A stretch of DNA of 64,000 bases from Acidobacteriota bacterium (GTDB lineage Bacteria > Pseudomonadota > Alphaproteobacteria > Caulobacterales > Hyphomonadaceae), in the NCBI GenBank assembly GCA_016712445.1, contig JADJRB010000001.1, positions 1 through 64,000 on the forward strand, read 5' to 3'. Of the stretch, positions 18,301 through 28,830 are shown one piece after another. How positions within the stretch are numbered: the first letter of the stretch is position 1; each line of letters begins with the position of its first letter. A program made the translations under genes and the position numbers. The notes under the pieces are model-generated. The model had not been told where the DNA came from and made no database searches. It saw only the letters and a program-made list of their open reading frames with translations.

Positions 18301-19357
18301 ATGGAACGTCTGCCGGGGCGGATGACGGGCAGCAGGCTTCCGAGGCGGCCTTCGGGCGCCCGAATGATCATGGCAACGGGGCTCAGTCTCGCAGCAATGC
18401 TGATGACTCCGGTCCCGATCGCCCATGCCCAGCCCCTGACTGTGGAAGAAGCGGTCGTGGTCGACTACCGCCCGGTCATTGCCCGCATTGAAGCGGGCGA
18501 CACCGCGACCGCCCGGTCGCGCCTTCAGGGCGTGGTCACGCAGCTGAACGTCGTCGAGGGCCAGATCGTCAAGGCCGGCAGCCTGGTCGCAGTGGTCACG
18601 GACAGCACCCTTTCCCCCCAGCTCTCAGCGCTCGGCTCCACAATCGAGGGACTGAAGTCGCAGGTGAAACAGCGGGAAAGCGACATTGCACGCAATGAAG
18701 GCCTTCTGGCGCAGGGCTTCTACCCGCGCGCACGGCTAGATGAGGAAAAGACCTCGCTCGACGTCCTGAAGCGAAGCCTAGCAACAGCTGAAGCGGAGAA
18801 GCGCGCGTTGTCGGCCCGAGAGGCCGAAGGCCGCATCCTGGCGCCGGCGGACGCACATGTGACTGATGTCGGCGTGGTCAAAGGATCGGTTGTTTCTCCG
18901 GGAGACGTTCTGGCCAGCTTTGCGACGGTGAACGGGGTCGTTCGCCTCGCTTTGCCCGAGCGCCACGCGGCGACGCTGGAAGAAGGCGAGACCATTTCGC
19001 TGCGGCTGCCTTCCCGCTCGGATGAAATCCGCACGGCGACCGTGATCCGGATCTATCCCGAGCTGAAACAGGGCTCCGTCATCGCCGACGCGAAAGTCGA
19101 GGGCGGTCTGACGGCCCCTGTTCGGAGAACGGGTTGATGTGCTGGCGCCCGTCGGTGAGCGGCGAGCGATCCGGATTCCAAAAGACTATGTGTCGACCCG
19201 CTTCGGCGTCGACTTTGTCCGGGTCCAGGTGGGCGAGCGCTTCATCGACGCGCCGGTTGCACTGGCAGCGCCGCTGGTGGACACGGCCGGGCAATTCGAA
19301 ATTCTCTCGGGCCTGAGGCCCGGTGACCGGATCGAGAAGCCGGAAACGCGTCCATGA
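18301..19357 (+). pseudogene. RND efflux periplasmic adaptor (HlyD/AcrA family), one frameshift
   Basis: The periplasmic membrane-fusion subunit of the RND pump encoded next. It has a signal segment (MATGLSLAAMLMTPVPIAHA), a lipoyl-like half (ARSRLQGVVTQLNVVEGQIVKAG), a coiled-coil hairpin (LSALGSTIEGLKSQVKQRES to ATAEAEKRALSAREAEG) and a beta-barrel part. The frame breaks near 19120 at a CCCC run; with one C fewer the sequence reads TALFGERVDVLAPVGER and continues to the stop at 19357, overlapping the pump gene by 4 bases. The start at 18301 follows GAAGGA. Confidence 0.85.
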
Positions 19358-22300
19358 AGCCCGACCTGTCCGGCGCGATCACACGCGCAACCATCCGCTC
19401 GCCCCTCACGCCCCTGTTCCTGCTGTCGGCATTGGCGGTCGGGCTGATCGCGCTGCTCTCGATCCCGCGCGAGGAAGAGCCGCAGATCTCCGTGCCTATG
19501 GTCGACATCATGGTCTCGGCGCCCGGGCTTCGCGCGGCGGATGCGACCGAGCAGGTGACCAAGCCGCTCGAAAGCATCCTGATGGCGATTCCGGATGTCG
19601 AGCACGTCTATTCCCAGACGCGCGATGACGGCGCGCTCGTCACAGCGCGGTTCGCCGTGGGCACGGATGCGGACAATGCCATCCTGCGCGTGCACGAGAA
19701 GATACGCGCAAACCTCGACTCCATTCCCTATGACGTGCCGATGCCGCTCGTGGTCGGCCGCGGGATCAATGACGTGCCGATCGTCACCCTGACGCTCTCG
19801 CCCGATGCCTCCACCGGCAATGTCTGGAACGATACAGCCCTGCGGATGGTCGCAGACGAGCTGCGAGGCGAGTTGACGAAGGTCAAGGATGTCGGCCTGA
19901 CCGACGTGATCGGCGGGCGGCCCCTGGAATTGAGGATCGAGCCGGAAGTGGAAGCCTTGTCGGCGCAAGGCGTCTCGCTGCAGACGCTGGTGCAGAGCGT
20001 CTCGGCCGCGGCCGCCGCGCTGCCGTCTGGCCGGGCGCACCAGGAAGGCGAGTCCCTGATCGTGCAGGCGGGTGACCGGGTCGCGGCGGTGAATGAACTT
20101 GAGCGCCTGCAGATCCGGGGCGCAGGTGGACGCGTTGTCTATCTCAGCGACGTCGCGAATGTCCGCGTGACCTGCGCTGAAACAGATTCGCGCGTGTGGA
20201 CGATACAAGCTGACGAGGCGAGCCATCTGGACGCAAGGCCCGCAGTGACCGTGACGATTGCCAAACGGCCGGGCGCGAATGCCGTTGTCGTCTCTGAAGC
20301 GGTGCTCCAGCGGCTGGAATCGCTGAAAGGACCGCTGGTTCCGGACGGCGTGAACGTCGAGGTCACGCGCAATTATGGCGCGACGGCAAACCACAAGGCG
20401 AACGAGCTCCTGTTCCATCTGGGGCTGGCCACCGTGTCGATCGTCGTGCTGATTGCGTTCAGCATTGGCCGGCGCGAAGCGCTGGTGACCCTGATCGTCA
20501 TCCCGACGACCATCCTGCTGACTTTGTTCGCCTCGTTGATGATGGGCTACACGATCAACCGGGTTAGCCTGTTTGCGTTGATCTTCGCCATCGGGATCCT
20601 TGTCGACGATGCGATCGTGATCATCGAGAACATCGCTCGCCATTGGGCGATGCAGGATGGCCGCACGCGCGCGGACGCCGCGATTGATGCCGTATCCGAG
20701 GTGGGCAATCCGACTGTCATCGCGACGCTGACCGTAATCGCGGCACTATTGCCGATGATGTTCGTATCCGGATTGATGGGCCCCTACATGGCGCCCATTC
20801 CGGCGAATGCGTCGGCCGCCATGGTGTTCTCGTTCTTCGTGGCAGTTGGCATCGCCCCCTGGCTGATGATGAAAATTGTCAGCAGGGCGCCCGCAGGCGC
20901 GCAGGCTCACGTGCATGCTGGTGAGACACGCCTCAGCGGATTCTACCGGCGCGTCGCCGCGCCGATTGTTGCATCGAGGCGCAGCGCGTGGATTTTCCTG
21001 ATCGCGGTGGGCGCTGCGACGCTTCTTTCCCTCCTCTTTTTCGTTACCCGGGCCGTGCCGGTCAAACTGCTTCCCTTCGACAACAAGTCCGAGGTGCAGG
21101 TGATCGTCGACTTGCCGGAAGGCGCGGCGCTTGAAGATACCGAACGCGCGCTGCTTGCGCTGGCTGATGCCATCGCACCGGTCGAGGAAGTAGAGACGAT
21201 CCAGGCCTATGCCGGCACAGCGGCCCCGTTCAATTTCAACGGTCTCGTGCGCCACTACTTCCTGCGCGCCAGCCCCGAGCTCGGCGACCTGCAAGTGAAC
21301 CTCACCGAGAAAGAGGAGCGCAGCCGCGCCAGCCATGAAATTGCGCTTGATCTGCGCGCGCGTGTGTCAGCGGTGCCCCTGCCCGAAGGCGCGCGCGTGA
21401 AAGTCGTTGAAGTACCGCCCGGCCCACCTGTCATCTCGACCCTGATGGCAGAGATCTATGGTCCGACGCCCGAAGTGCGCCGCAAGACGGCAGCCATCAT
21501 CGAGCGGTTCTTTGCCGAGACCGACTTCATCGTCGATGTCGACAATTCCATCGGCGAAGCGGCGCCGCGGATGACCTTCGGAATCGACGAGCCGAGCGCT
21601 GCAGACGCCGGCGTTCTGCAGTCGGATATTCTGGACACGATCAATCTGGCCTTTCATGGCCAGACCGTCGGCGTCTCGCCGCGCGGCGAAGGCCGCGATC
21701 CGCTCAACATCCGCGTCTATCTGCCCAGTTCCGAACGTAGCTGGTCGCAGCAGACAGCCGCGACGCCGGTGCCGCGGCGCCTCGCTGGCACGGACGTGGC
21801 GCCGGCCGAGCTTGGCGAACTTGTAGAACTGCGGGAGGAGGAAGGATCGTTGACCATCTTCCGCCGCGACGGGCACTTTGCCGACATGGTGCTCGGCGAA
21901 CTTGCGGGACGGTTCGAGGCGCCGATCTACGGGATGTTCGAGATCGAGGCCCGCATCAAGGCGTTCGACTGGGCGGCCGAGGGCCTGGAAATGCCCTCGA
22001 TCAGCCTTTACGGTCAGCCCGCGGACGAAACCAGGACCAGCCTGCTCTGGGACGGGGAATGGGAAGTGACCTATGTGACGTTCCGCGACATGGGCCTTGC
22101 GTTCGGCGTTGCGCTGATCGGGATCTACATCCTGGTGGTCGCGCAGTTCGGCACATTCCGGGTGCCGCTGATCATCCTGACGCCGGTGCCTCTGACCTTG
22201 ATCGGCATCATGATCGGTCACTGGCTGTTCGGCGCGGCGTTCACGGCCACGTCGATGATCGGCTTCATCGCACTGGCGGGCATCATTGTGCGCAACTCGA

Positions 22301-22632
22301 TCCTGCTGGTCGATTTTATCCGCCACCTGAGCGATGACGAGACGCCCTTGCGGCAGGTCTTGCTGGACGCCGGCGCCATCCGGTTCAAACCGATCCTGCT
22401 GACGGCGCTCGCTGCCATGATCGGCGCGGCGGTCATCCTCGCCGACCCTATCTTCCAGGGACTGGCGATTTCGCTGCTGTTCGGCCTCGCTTCCTCGACA
22501 GCCCTTACTGTTCTGGTAATCCCCGCGATCTATATAGCCCTGAGGGGGCCGGAATGGCGGCCGGTCAGGCCCGCACAGCCCGGCGCGCCCACTGAAACAG
22601 GAGAAGGCCTTTCCGATGCCATTGAAGCTTGA
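19354..22632 (+). CDS. RND-family efflux permease (AcrB/HAE-type)
   Basis: An inner-membrane proton-driven pump of 1092 residues, the usual family length. The N-terminal helix is followed by PREEEPQISVPMVDI, the standard porter-domain opening. The proton-relay pair in transmembrane helix 4 is seen as Asp418-Asp419 in GILVDDAIVIIENI, and the second membrane half has GFIALAGIIVRNSILLVDF. The overlap with the adaptor (ATGA) shows an operon, and the ArsR gene overlaps its 3' end by 17 bases. The adjacent sulfide oxidation operon suggests a link to sulfur or thiol stress, but the exported compound is unknown. Confidence 0.93.
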   Translation: MKPDLSGAITRATIRSPLTPLFLLSALAVGLIALLSIPREEEPQISVPMVDIMVSAPGLRAADATEQVTKPLESILMAIPDVEHVYSQTRDDGALVTARFAVGTDADNAILRVHEKIRANLDSIPYDVPMPLVVGRGINDVPIVTLTLSPDASTGNVWNDTALRMVADELRGELTKVKDVGLTDVIGGRPLELRIEPEVEALSAQGVSLQTLVQSVSAAAAALPSGRAHQEGESLIVQAGDRVAAVNELERLQIRGAGGRVVYLSDVANVRVTCAETDSRVWTIQADEASHLDARPAVTVTIAKRPGANAVVVSEAVLQRLESLKGPLVPDGVNVEVTRNYGATANHKANELLFHLGLATVSIVVLIAFSIGRREALVTLIVIPTTILLTLFASLMMGYTINRVSLFALIFAIGILVDDAIVIIENIARHWAMQDGRTRADAAIDAVSEVGNPTVIATLTVIAALLPMMFVSGLMGPYMAPIPANASAAMVFSFFVAVGIAPWLMMKIVSRAPAGAQAHVHAGETRLSGFYRRVAAPIVASRRSAWIFLIAVGAATLLSLLFFVTRAVPVKLLPFDNKSEVQVIVDLPEGAALEDTERALLALADAIAPVEEVETIQAYAGTAAPFNFNGLVRHYFLRASPELGDLQVNLTEKEERSRASHEIALDLRARVSAVPLPEGARVKVVEVPPGPPVISTLMAEIYGPTPEVRRKTAAIIERFFAETDFIVDVDNSIGEAAPRMTFGIDEPSAADAGVLQSDILDTINLAFHGQTVGVSPRGEGRDPLNIRVYLPSSERSWSQQTAATPVPRRLAGTDVAPAELGELVELREEEGSLTIFRRDGHFADMVLGELAGRFEAPIYGMFEIEARIKAFDWAAEGLEMPSISLYGQPADETRTSLLWDGEWEVTYVTFRDMGLAFGVALIGIYILVVAQFGTFRVPLIILTPVPLTLIGIMIGHWLFGAAFTATSMIGFIALAGIIVRNSILLVDFIRHLSDDETPLRQVLLDAGAIRFKPILLTALAAMIGAAVILADPIFQGLAISLLFGLASSTALTVLVIPAIYIALRGPEWRPVRPAQPGAPTETGEGLSDAIEA

Positions 22633-22951
22633 GGCTGCCGGCGCGATCGACATTGTCGCGGGCCGCGCCGCCGAGGCCGCCAGTACGCTGAAAGCCATGG
22701 CGAGCGAAACGCGCCTGATGATCCTCTGCGCGCTCAGCTCAGGCGAGTTGCCCGTAAATCGGCTGGCCGAAATCACCAGCCAATCCCAGTCGACGGTTTC
22801 CCAGCACCTGTCAAAACTGCGCGCGGCGGGTCTTGTTGACAGCCGGCGCGATGGGCAGACGATCTACTATCGCAGCCTCGATGGCATCGCGCGCGATGTC
22901 ATCGATGCGCTCTGCCAGCACTATACCGACGAGCCGCCAGCCCCGGGCTGA
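22616..22951 (+). CDS. ArsR-family regulator, candidate persulfide sensor
   Basis: A 111-residue winged-helix repressor (SETRLMILCALSSGELPVNR, then recognition helix SQSTVSQHLSKLRAAGLV and wing RRDGQTIYYR). It has exactly two cysteines, Cys38 in MILC and Cys100 in DALCQHY. Cys38 occupies the position of the first sensor cysteine of BigR/SqrR; the second is in the C-terminal helix about one turn earlier than in those proteins. It lacks the ELCVC metal motif of arsenic sensors. It overlaps the pump gene by 17 bases and probably controls the divergent sqr and RND operons. The persulfide role is inferred. Confidence 0.85.
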   Translation: MPLKLEAAGAIDIVAGRAAEAASTLKAMASETRLMILCALSSGELPVNRLAEITSQSQSTVSQHLSKLRAAGLVDSRRDGQTIYYRSLDGIARDVIDALCQHYTDEPPAPG

Positions 22952-23305
22952 ACCTTCAGGTTGTCGCTGGCCAGCAAGACGAGTCCAAGCCATGGGCTAC
23001 GAATGCCGCGCTGCCCTCATCAGTCCTGCCGGCGTCACAAGTCCGCCAGTTTGACAGGGGCCGGAAAATTCCAGCCCGGAACGGTCCGGACCTGGGTCTC
23101 TGAGCAACCAATCGAGAGGGTCTGCAAATTCATGGCCGGATTTCCGAGGAGCTGGGTCACTGGAGCGTTTCTGACGGTACCGGGTGCCCCGGACCGTCGC
23201 CGGCGCTGACGATCTGACCCAGCTTGTCCCTGAACCGCCGGTGGCCATGCAACGAGACTTTGGCTCGAAACCCCGGGGCAGGTCAAAGCACGACGAGCCG
23301 CGTCG
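22952..23305. other. Gene-free stretch between arsR and the TIR-WD40 gene
   Basis: The 354 bases hold no convincing gene and no clear terminator. The flanking genes converge. Confidence 0.5.
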
Positions 23306-26300
23306 CTAGCGGGGGCTTTCAGTGACAGCCGCCGGTCCTGAGGTTCTCCAAGGCAGGTCGTTGGGCAGACTGGTGCGCAGCGCAGACAGCCAGGTCCACG
23401 GTCCGCATACATCCTGGCCTTCCTGTCCCCGCAAAATAGGTGCCGCCGCGACATCGACCGCATCGATCCGGCCGAGGCCCGCGGCGATCGGAGCGCCAGC
23501 GGAATCCTGAACAGGAATCCGCGGGCTGTCGTCGAGCAGGTCGTCCACAAAGGCGGTAACGATCGGTCCGCTCAGCCGCCGCTGGCAGATCTCGCCTGCA
23601 AGTTCTGCCCGGGTCGGGCGCCAAACGGTCCAGCTGACATCGAATTGCCGGACCGTTCCGTCGTCTTCCGATCCCCAGATCAACAGCCGGGTTCCGTCCG
23701 GCGAGAACTCTGCCCCCCTCAAGGACGGCTGTTCCAGCGGCAGGCCAATCAAGGCCCCCGTTCGAAGATCCCAGATCTCGGCGGCGCCACTTTCCGAACC
23801 TATCGTCACGGCGCGCGAATGATCGCGGCTGACATCCAGAACAAGACCTTCCTCTTGTCGCGGCTTGCCGAATGTTTCGCCCGTGCGCAGGTCGATGAAC
23901 ACATCATTGCTTCTGCCGCCGGTTCTGGGACCCCATGTCCGTCCGGCATAAGCGAACATCCGGTCCACATCTTTGTCCTGAATGGGCTCGCCAATTCGGG
24001 CAAAGGAGACGGCGTCCCATTCCTGTCCCGAGCCGTCATACGCGCGCGTAAGTATACGTGTTCCGTCCTCGGAGTAAGCGGCGTACCGGATCGTGTTGCC
24101 GGTCGCATGCATGTCCAGCCTCGCCCCGGTCGCTGCGTTCCAGACTTGGATGTTCTGATCCTCCGTTGCGGTCAGAATCCGGCTACCGTCCGGAGACAGC
24201 GCAGCGCTTCGCAGCTCCGGCTCAAGCCGGATCGCCGGAGCCAGGGGTTTCAGCGTGGCAAGGTCCCAAACCCGGATGCCCTCGCCGGAATCGGAGGTCA
24301 GCAGGCGCGTATCGTCACGCGAGAATGCGGCGTCATTTGTCGTAACGCTGCCGGACGCCCAGACCAGCTCACCCGTGGCCGCATCCCAAAGCTTGGTGCC
24401 ATGAGACCCCCAGCTCAGGATCTTTTGCCCGTCGTGAGAGTAGGTCGCGCGCGCCATGACATACTCGCCCTCATCATGCACCATCACCCGTCCGATCCGC
24501 GCTCCGCCAGTTGTGCGCCAGGTGCGGACGGTGCCGTGGCCCCAGGTGACTACCCTGTCGCCGTCAGCGGAGAACGCCGCCCCTTGAATGGCGCCGTCCT
24601 GCCGGAATGCGACGCCAGCCTTCTTTCCGGACGACGCATTCCAGAGCTGCGCAGTGCCTTCCGAGCTCCAAGTCAGCATGCGGTTGCCATCCGGCGAAAA
24701 CTGCGCGCCGCGGATTGGGCGCTCTGCGTCGATGTCGATCGAGAAGGCGGGCGTGCCGCCCAGCCACCAGAGTTGAGCGGAGCCGCTAGACCAGGAGAGC
24801 AGCGTACTTCCATCGACTGAAAGGACGGCGCCGTCCAGTTCCGACCCGTGCGGAAAGGCCGCTCCCAATTGTTCGCCTGAGTCGGCATCCCAACGCCGCG
24901 CCATGTTGTCAGCGCCCCAGGTCGTCACCGTCTTGTCGCCGGGCTCCCACCGCGCGCCAACGGATGGCAACCAGGGTTCCTCATCCACGATCACCATTTC
25001 ATGCTTCAGCAAAACCGAAGAAACTCCGCCGACGGGCTGGATCGAGGCCATTCCGTGGGCCCATGCCAACACCCGGTTCCCGTCATGCGAGAACGCCGCG
25101 CCGACAGAAGTGTTGTTGGCGTCGTCACCCCAGCTCATTCCCAATCCCCAGGGATGCACGATCAAGGGACCGATGGCTGCAGCATCCGGCCCGACCGACC
25201 AGACTTGGGCTTCAAATCGTCTGGCGTCGCCATTGTCGGTCCACGTAACCAGCCGTGCGCCATCGGAGGAAAAAGCAGCGCCCGCCCATTCGGTATCGTG
25301 CGGCAACGGAATCGCCGCGAGCGGTGCACCTTCCTCATCCCAGACGCGGGCAAATCCGTCTCGCCCCCACGTCACGATGCGCGACGCGTCTTGGAGAAAT
25401 TCCCGCCCGAGAGGCCGTCATGCTCGATGGTGGAGCCCACAGGCTCCTGCTTGTCGAGCGTCCAAAGCCGCGCCGTTCCATCAGAGGCCAGTGTCATCAG
25501 GCGCCGCTCGCCTGTGTGACCCGGGCCGCGAATATCGCTGCGTCGGCCGGCCCATCGGCGCCTTGAACCCGAGGATGCCGCATGGGCTTGCCGATGGCAG
25601 CGCCGGTCTCCGCGTCCCACAATTGTGCGGCCCCGCTTTCGCCCCAGGTCAGCACGCGGCGGCCATCAGAAGACAGCCAGGCGCCCAGGAACTTGTCTTC
25701 CCCGGTCCGTATATCCGCCAGCATGGAACTGCTCAACGCCCCTGACGCCAGGAGGTTCTCCGCCTCGGGCACAGCGGGTGACAGCCAGTTGTCCCGCGCG
25801 GCCAGAACAGACATTTTCAGGCCGCGTACATAGTCCTCTTCGGTATAGAATTTCTGTGCAGCCAGCGCGAACATCTGCGAACGTGACAGTCCGAGATTGC
25901 GTTGCCCGAGAACGACAAGTCCCGCGCCGGCCAGCGTGATCACGAGAGCCGTAAGCACAAGCCCTCCGATCCATCTCTGGAGGCTGCGTTGACGGGCCAG
26001 CGAGCGGCGCTCCTTTTCGAGCCGGCGCGTTTCTCCGGCCCGGCTCGCCTCGATATAGGCCAGCACGAGTTCCGACACTTCCGGCGCGCTCGCTGGCCGC
26101 CGTGCGGACCAGGCCTCTGCCGCGCTGATTTCGCCGCCGTGCAGCAGCGGTAGTTCAGGCCGCGCTGACTGGCGCCAGTCAGCCGCGCTCACGGCTAGCC
26201 GCGTTGCCTCCCGAAGCCACAGCACATCCCGTTCGATGGCGTCGACGAGTTCGCTCACCGACGCGTCGAAGCGTGCCTCGTCGGCGAAGGAAATCTTGAC

Positions 26301-26680
26301 GTTCAGCGCCGCCAGCCGCGGCGGCGCCTTCGCAAAATCGATGGGCCGGCAAAGCACCGGCACGATCCGCTTGCCCATGTTCCGGGCATGCGCGATTTCC
26401 TCATCGCAAACGCGGGAGCCGGCGCTGTCCGGCGAGACGACGAACACAAAGACATCGGCCAGCGTGATCATCTGCTGCAGGCGCGTCCACCATTCATCTT
26501 CGGCCGAGATGCCGGCCTCGACATTGCCCGGGTCATGGGTGGAGTTATCGAAATCCGCGAGATACCCGCGCGCGCTCAGGGCCTCGGACAGACGGGCAAT
26601 AAAAGTCGCATCCTGCGAGAATATGACAGGAAAACCCTAGGAGACTGTGCGGCTTCTGTCGCCGCATCAAGGCGTGCCAT
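23306..26680 (-). pseudogene. TIR domain - transmembrane helix - WD40 double-propeller protein, frameshifted
   Basis: About 1125 residues when the frame is restored. The start at 26680 follows GGAGGGGAG. The N-terminal TIR domain reads RVFLSYSR, QDATFIARLSEALSARGY, then VFVFVVSPDSAGSRVCDEEI; the CxxE glutamate (codon 26397-26399) matches the catalytic position of NAD-cleaving TIR domains. A charged linker and one transmembrane helix (WIGGLVLTALVITLAGAG, near residues 232-255) follow, then about 15 WD40 units of the form DGxRxLTWxxxGxAxLWD, enough for two propellers, and a short C-terminal tail. Frame breaks are near 26615 (a lost C), 25495 and 25380. The domain order suggests a membrane-tethered sensor whose propellers face the periplasm, or, in the opposite topology, the cytoplasm. 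Function is unproven; an immune or signalling effector is plausible. Confidence 0.82.
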
Positions 26681-27104
26681 CTCCCCTCCGACCAGCATCA
26701 TCTGAATGATAGATCAGTTTCGAGCAGCGTTAAGCGAGGTTGAGGGTAACCCGCCGGAAGCACCCCGAACGGGGCGTATCAAAGCATATCTGCGGTCTCG
26801 AAACCCGGCTCGTGATTGCGGCGCCGGGAAGTTCGTCTCTGGCCGAGGAGCCCGCACTCTGGTGTGTTGTGTCTGAGCCCGCGCCGCCTCGTTTCAAGTC
26901 GTCTTCCGGGACGTGCCTGCTTTTTCGCCGCCGCACGGCGCGGCGACTGGACGGCAGGCATGCAAACGAGGGGCCGGAACGCGCCGCATTCGCCATTCAG
27001 GCCAGGCTCATGTGGGAACGGATGTCCCTTCGCTGATTACCCGGGCCTCAGCCGAACAGAGGTCCGGGCTTACAGAGACCTCACGCGCGAAATCAAACGT
27101 GGGG
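26681..27104. other. Gene-free stretch between the TIR-WD40 gene and tetR
   Basis: The 424 bases contain the upstream region of the TIR-WD40 gene. No coding sequence with family-like features is visible on either strand. Confidence 0.5.
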
Positions 27105-27734
27105 TCAGATTGCCGCTTTGCTTCCGATCCTCTGCTTCTTCGCGATTGCGGCAGCGCGCCTTGCAGGCACGCCCAGCCCCGTGAGGCCGAGCACCAGCAT
27201 ATCCGACAGACGCCTGTCAGCTTCACTGGCAGGGATGCGGCCCATCAAGGCGTCCTGCATCAGAACCCGACAGAGCCCCAGCCAGTATAGAACCCCGAGG
27301 CGTTCAGCCTGCGGCCGGATGAGCTTGCGCGAGGCGGCCGCCTCAATGTCTGCGCGCAGGCCATCGTTCAAAGGATGCTCTCGCATCGTCGGCGTGCCCA
27401 TGCTGCGCAAGAGCGCCGTGCTCCGTTTCGGTTGCCGGATCGCAAACTCGAGGCCGACACGCATCCCGCCTGCGATGCGTTCAACCGGATCGCTGACTGT
27501 TTCGTTCGCTTTGGAGACCAGCGCCTCGAGCTCAAGCCTGACCTCCCTGGCGATCGCCGCGGCGAAGTCACTTTTGTCCTTGAAGTGATTGAAGAAGCTG
27601 CCCTTCGCCACCCCTGCCCTGGCGACCAGGTCGTCAATCGGAATGGCGTCGATGGGTCGTTCGACAAGCAGGTCGAACCCTGCCGCCAGAAGCGAAGCGC
27701 GCGTGCGGGCAATGCGAGGAGACAGGTCGGTCAT
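27105..27734 (-). CDS. TetR-family transcriptional repressor
   Basis: A 209-residue regulator. The helix-turn-helix is IDDLVARAGVAKGSFFNHFKDK, a textbook TetR recognition segment (G-x-x-K-G-S-F-F-N-H-F). The C-terminal ligand domain is variable. It is divergent from a meta-cleavage catabolic operon, and the intergenic region carries two copies of a 15-base element. It probably represses both directions and is released by an aromatic substrate or a ring-cleavage product. Confidence 0.93.
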   Translation of the reverse strand: MTDLSPRIARTRASLLAAGFDLLVERPIDAIPIDDLVARAGVAKGSFFNHFKDKSDFAAAIAREVRLELEALVSKANETVSDPVERIAGGMRVGLEFAIRQPKRSTALLRSMGTPTMREHPLNDGLRADIEAAASRKLIRPQAERLGVLYWLGLCRVLMQDALMGRIPASEADRRLSDMLVLGLTGLGVPARRAAAIAKKQRIGSKAAI

Positions 27735-27747
27735 GTCCGATACCTAG

Positions 27748-27790
27748 TTGACTATCTGGTCAAATTCAAGATATCTGACCAAATAGTCAA
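27748..27790. promoter_or_regulatory. Paired TetR operators with embedded -35 elements
   Basis: TTGACTATCTGGTCA (27748-27762) and, on the other strand, TTGACTATTTGGTCA (27776-27790) match at 14 of 15 positions and are arranged as an inverted pair with centres 28 bases apart. Each unit is itself partly palindromic (TGAC...GTCA). TTGACT is also a good -35 hexamer in both directions, so repressor binding would cover both divergent promoters. Confidence 0.75.
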
Positions 27791-27816
27791 TACGTTGGTT
27801 CCCTCAGGAGCATGCC

Positions 27817-28780
27817 ATGCCGGTGATCAGGGTTGAGGATATTGCGCACGTCCGGTTTTCGGCGCCCGATCTTGCGGCCATGCGCGCCTTCCTGGATGAT
27901 TTCGACTGATCTGCTTTGAGGAGAACGGAAGGCTCTACGGCAAGGGACGCGACGGGCGCGCGTTCCTGCATGTCACAGAGCCGGGTGAGGCGAGATACCT
28001 GGCGGTCGGCCTGCGCGCGGCGTCGGTTGAAGATCTGGAAACGCTTGCGGCCTCCGAGGGCGCGCGCGTCGAGGACCTGCACGAACCGGGCGGCGGCAAG
28101 GTTGTCCGGTTGACTGATCCGGACGGCTATCTCGTCGAGGTTGTTGCGGGCCAGGCAGAACAGGAAGCCGTTCGACCAGCCGCAGATCTGCCGCGCAACA
28201 CCGCTTCTGAAAAGCCTCGCCTGCGCCAGAGCGTCCGGCTCGACGCGTCTCCGGCGCATGTCATCCGCATCGGCCACGCCGTGCTCAAGGTCAGCGACTT
28301 CCGGACATCCGAGACCTGGTACAAGGATCGTTTCGGCTTCCTCACCTCGGACGAGGTCGAGGCAGCCAGGGACGTCCCGCTCGGCGCCTTCATGCGCTGC
28401 GACCGCGGCGACAGGCCCTCCGACCATCATACGATATTCCTGGCGCAGCTCCCGGGAGAGCTCGGCCTGCTCCACGCCGCCTTCGAAGTGACCAATCTCG
28501 ATGACCTGATGCTCGGGCATCAGTTTCTCAAGTCGAAGAAACACGTCGCCGCCTGGGGTGTTGGCCGCCACATCATGGGCAGCCAGATCTTCGACTACTG
28601 GAAAGATCCCTTCGGAAACGAGCTTGAGCACTGACCGACGGCGATCTGTTCACGGCGGCCGACCCGCCGCAGAAGATGCCGGTGAGCGCGCTTCTTGCCG
28701 TCCAGTGGGGCGCCCCGCATCCGATGTTCGCCGGCAGCAGGCCGCCGCCACCGGCCCTCGTCGCTTTCGTCATGGTCCTG
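27817..28780 (+). pseudogene. Extradiol ring-cleavage dioxygenase (VOC type I), frameshifted
   Basis: The enzyme opens a catechol-type ring next to the hydroxyl groups with non-haem iron. It has two VOC modules: IRVEDIAHVRFSAPDL with FLHVTEPGE, and IGHAVLKVSDF, DHHTIFLA, LHAAFEVTNLDDL and DPFGNELEH. The second module carries the expected iron ligands, His in IGHAVL, His in LHAAFE and Glu in NELEH. Frame breaks occur near 27905 and at 28632, where a lost G turns the expected EHWTDGDLF into a premature stop at 28634; family-like sequence (TDGDLFTAADPPQKM, QWGAPHPMFAG) continues to about 28750. The last codon is uncertain. It is the first gene of the TetR-controlled operon. Confidence 0.8.
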
Positions 28781-28830
28781 ATGATCAGACTGAAACGGCT
28801 GCCGCGCCGCCGGCCAGAGAGGAAACTCAC

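Noticed and set aside
19186..22776. Two long antisense frames (485 and 469 codons) across the RND pump gene
   Set aside because: Histidine/arginine/aspartate-rich translations typical of antisense GC-rich codons.
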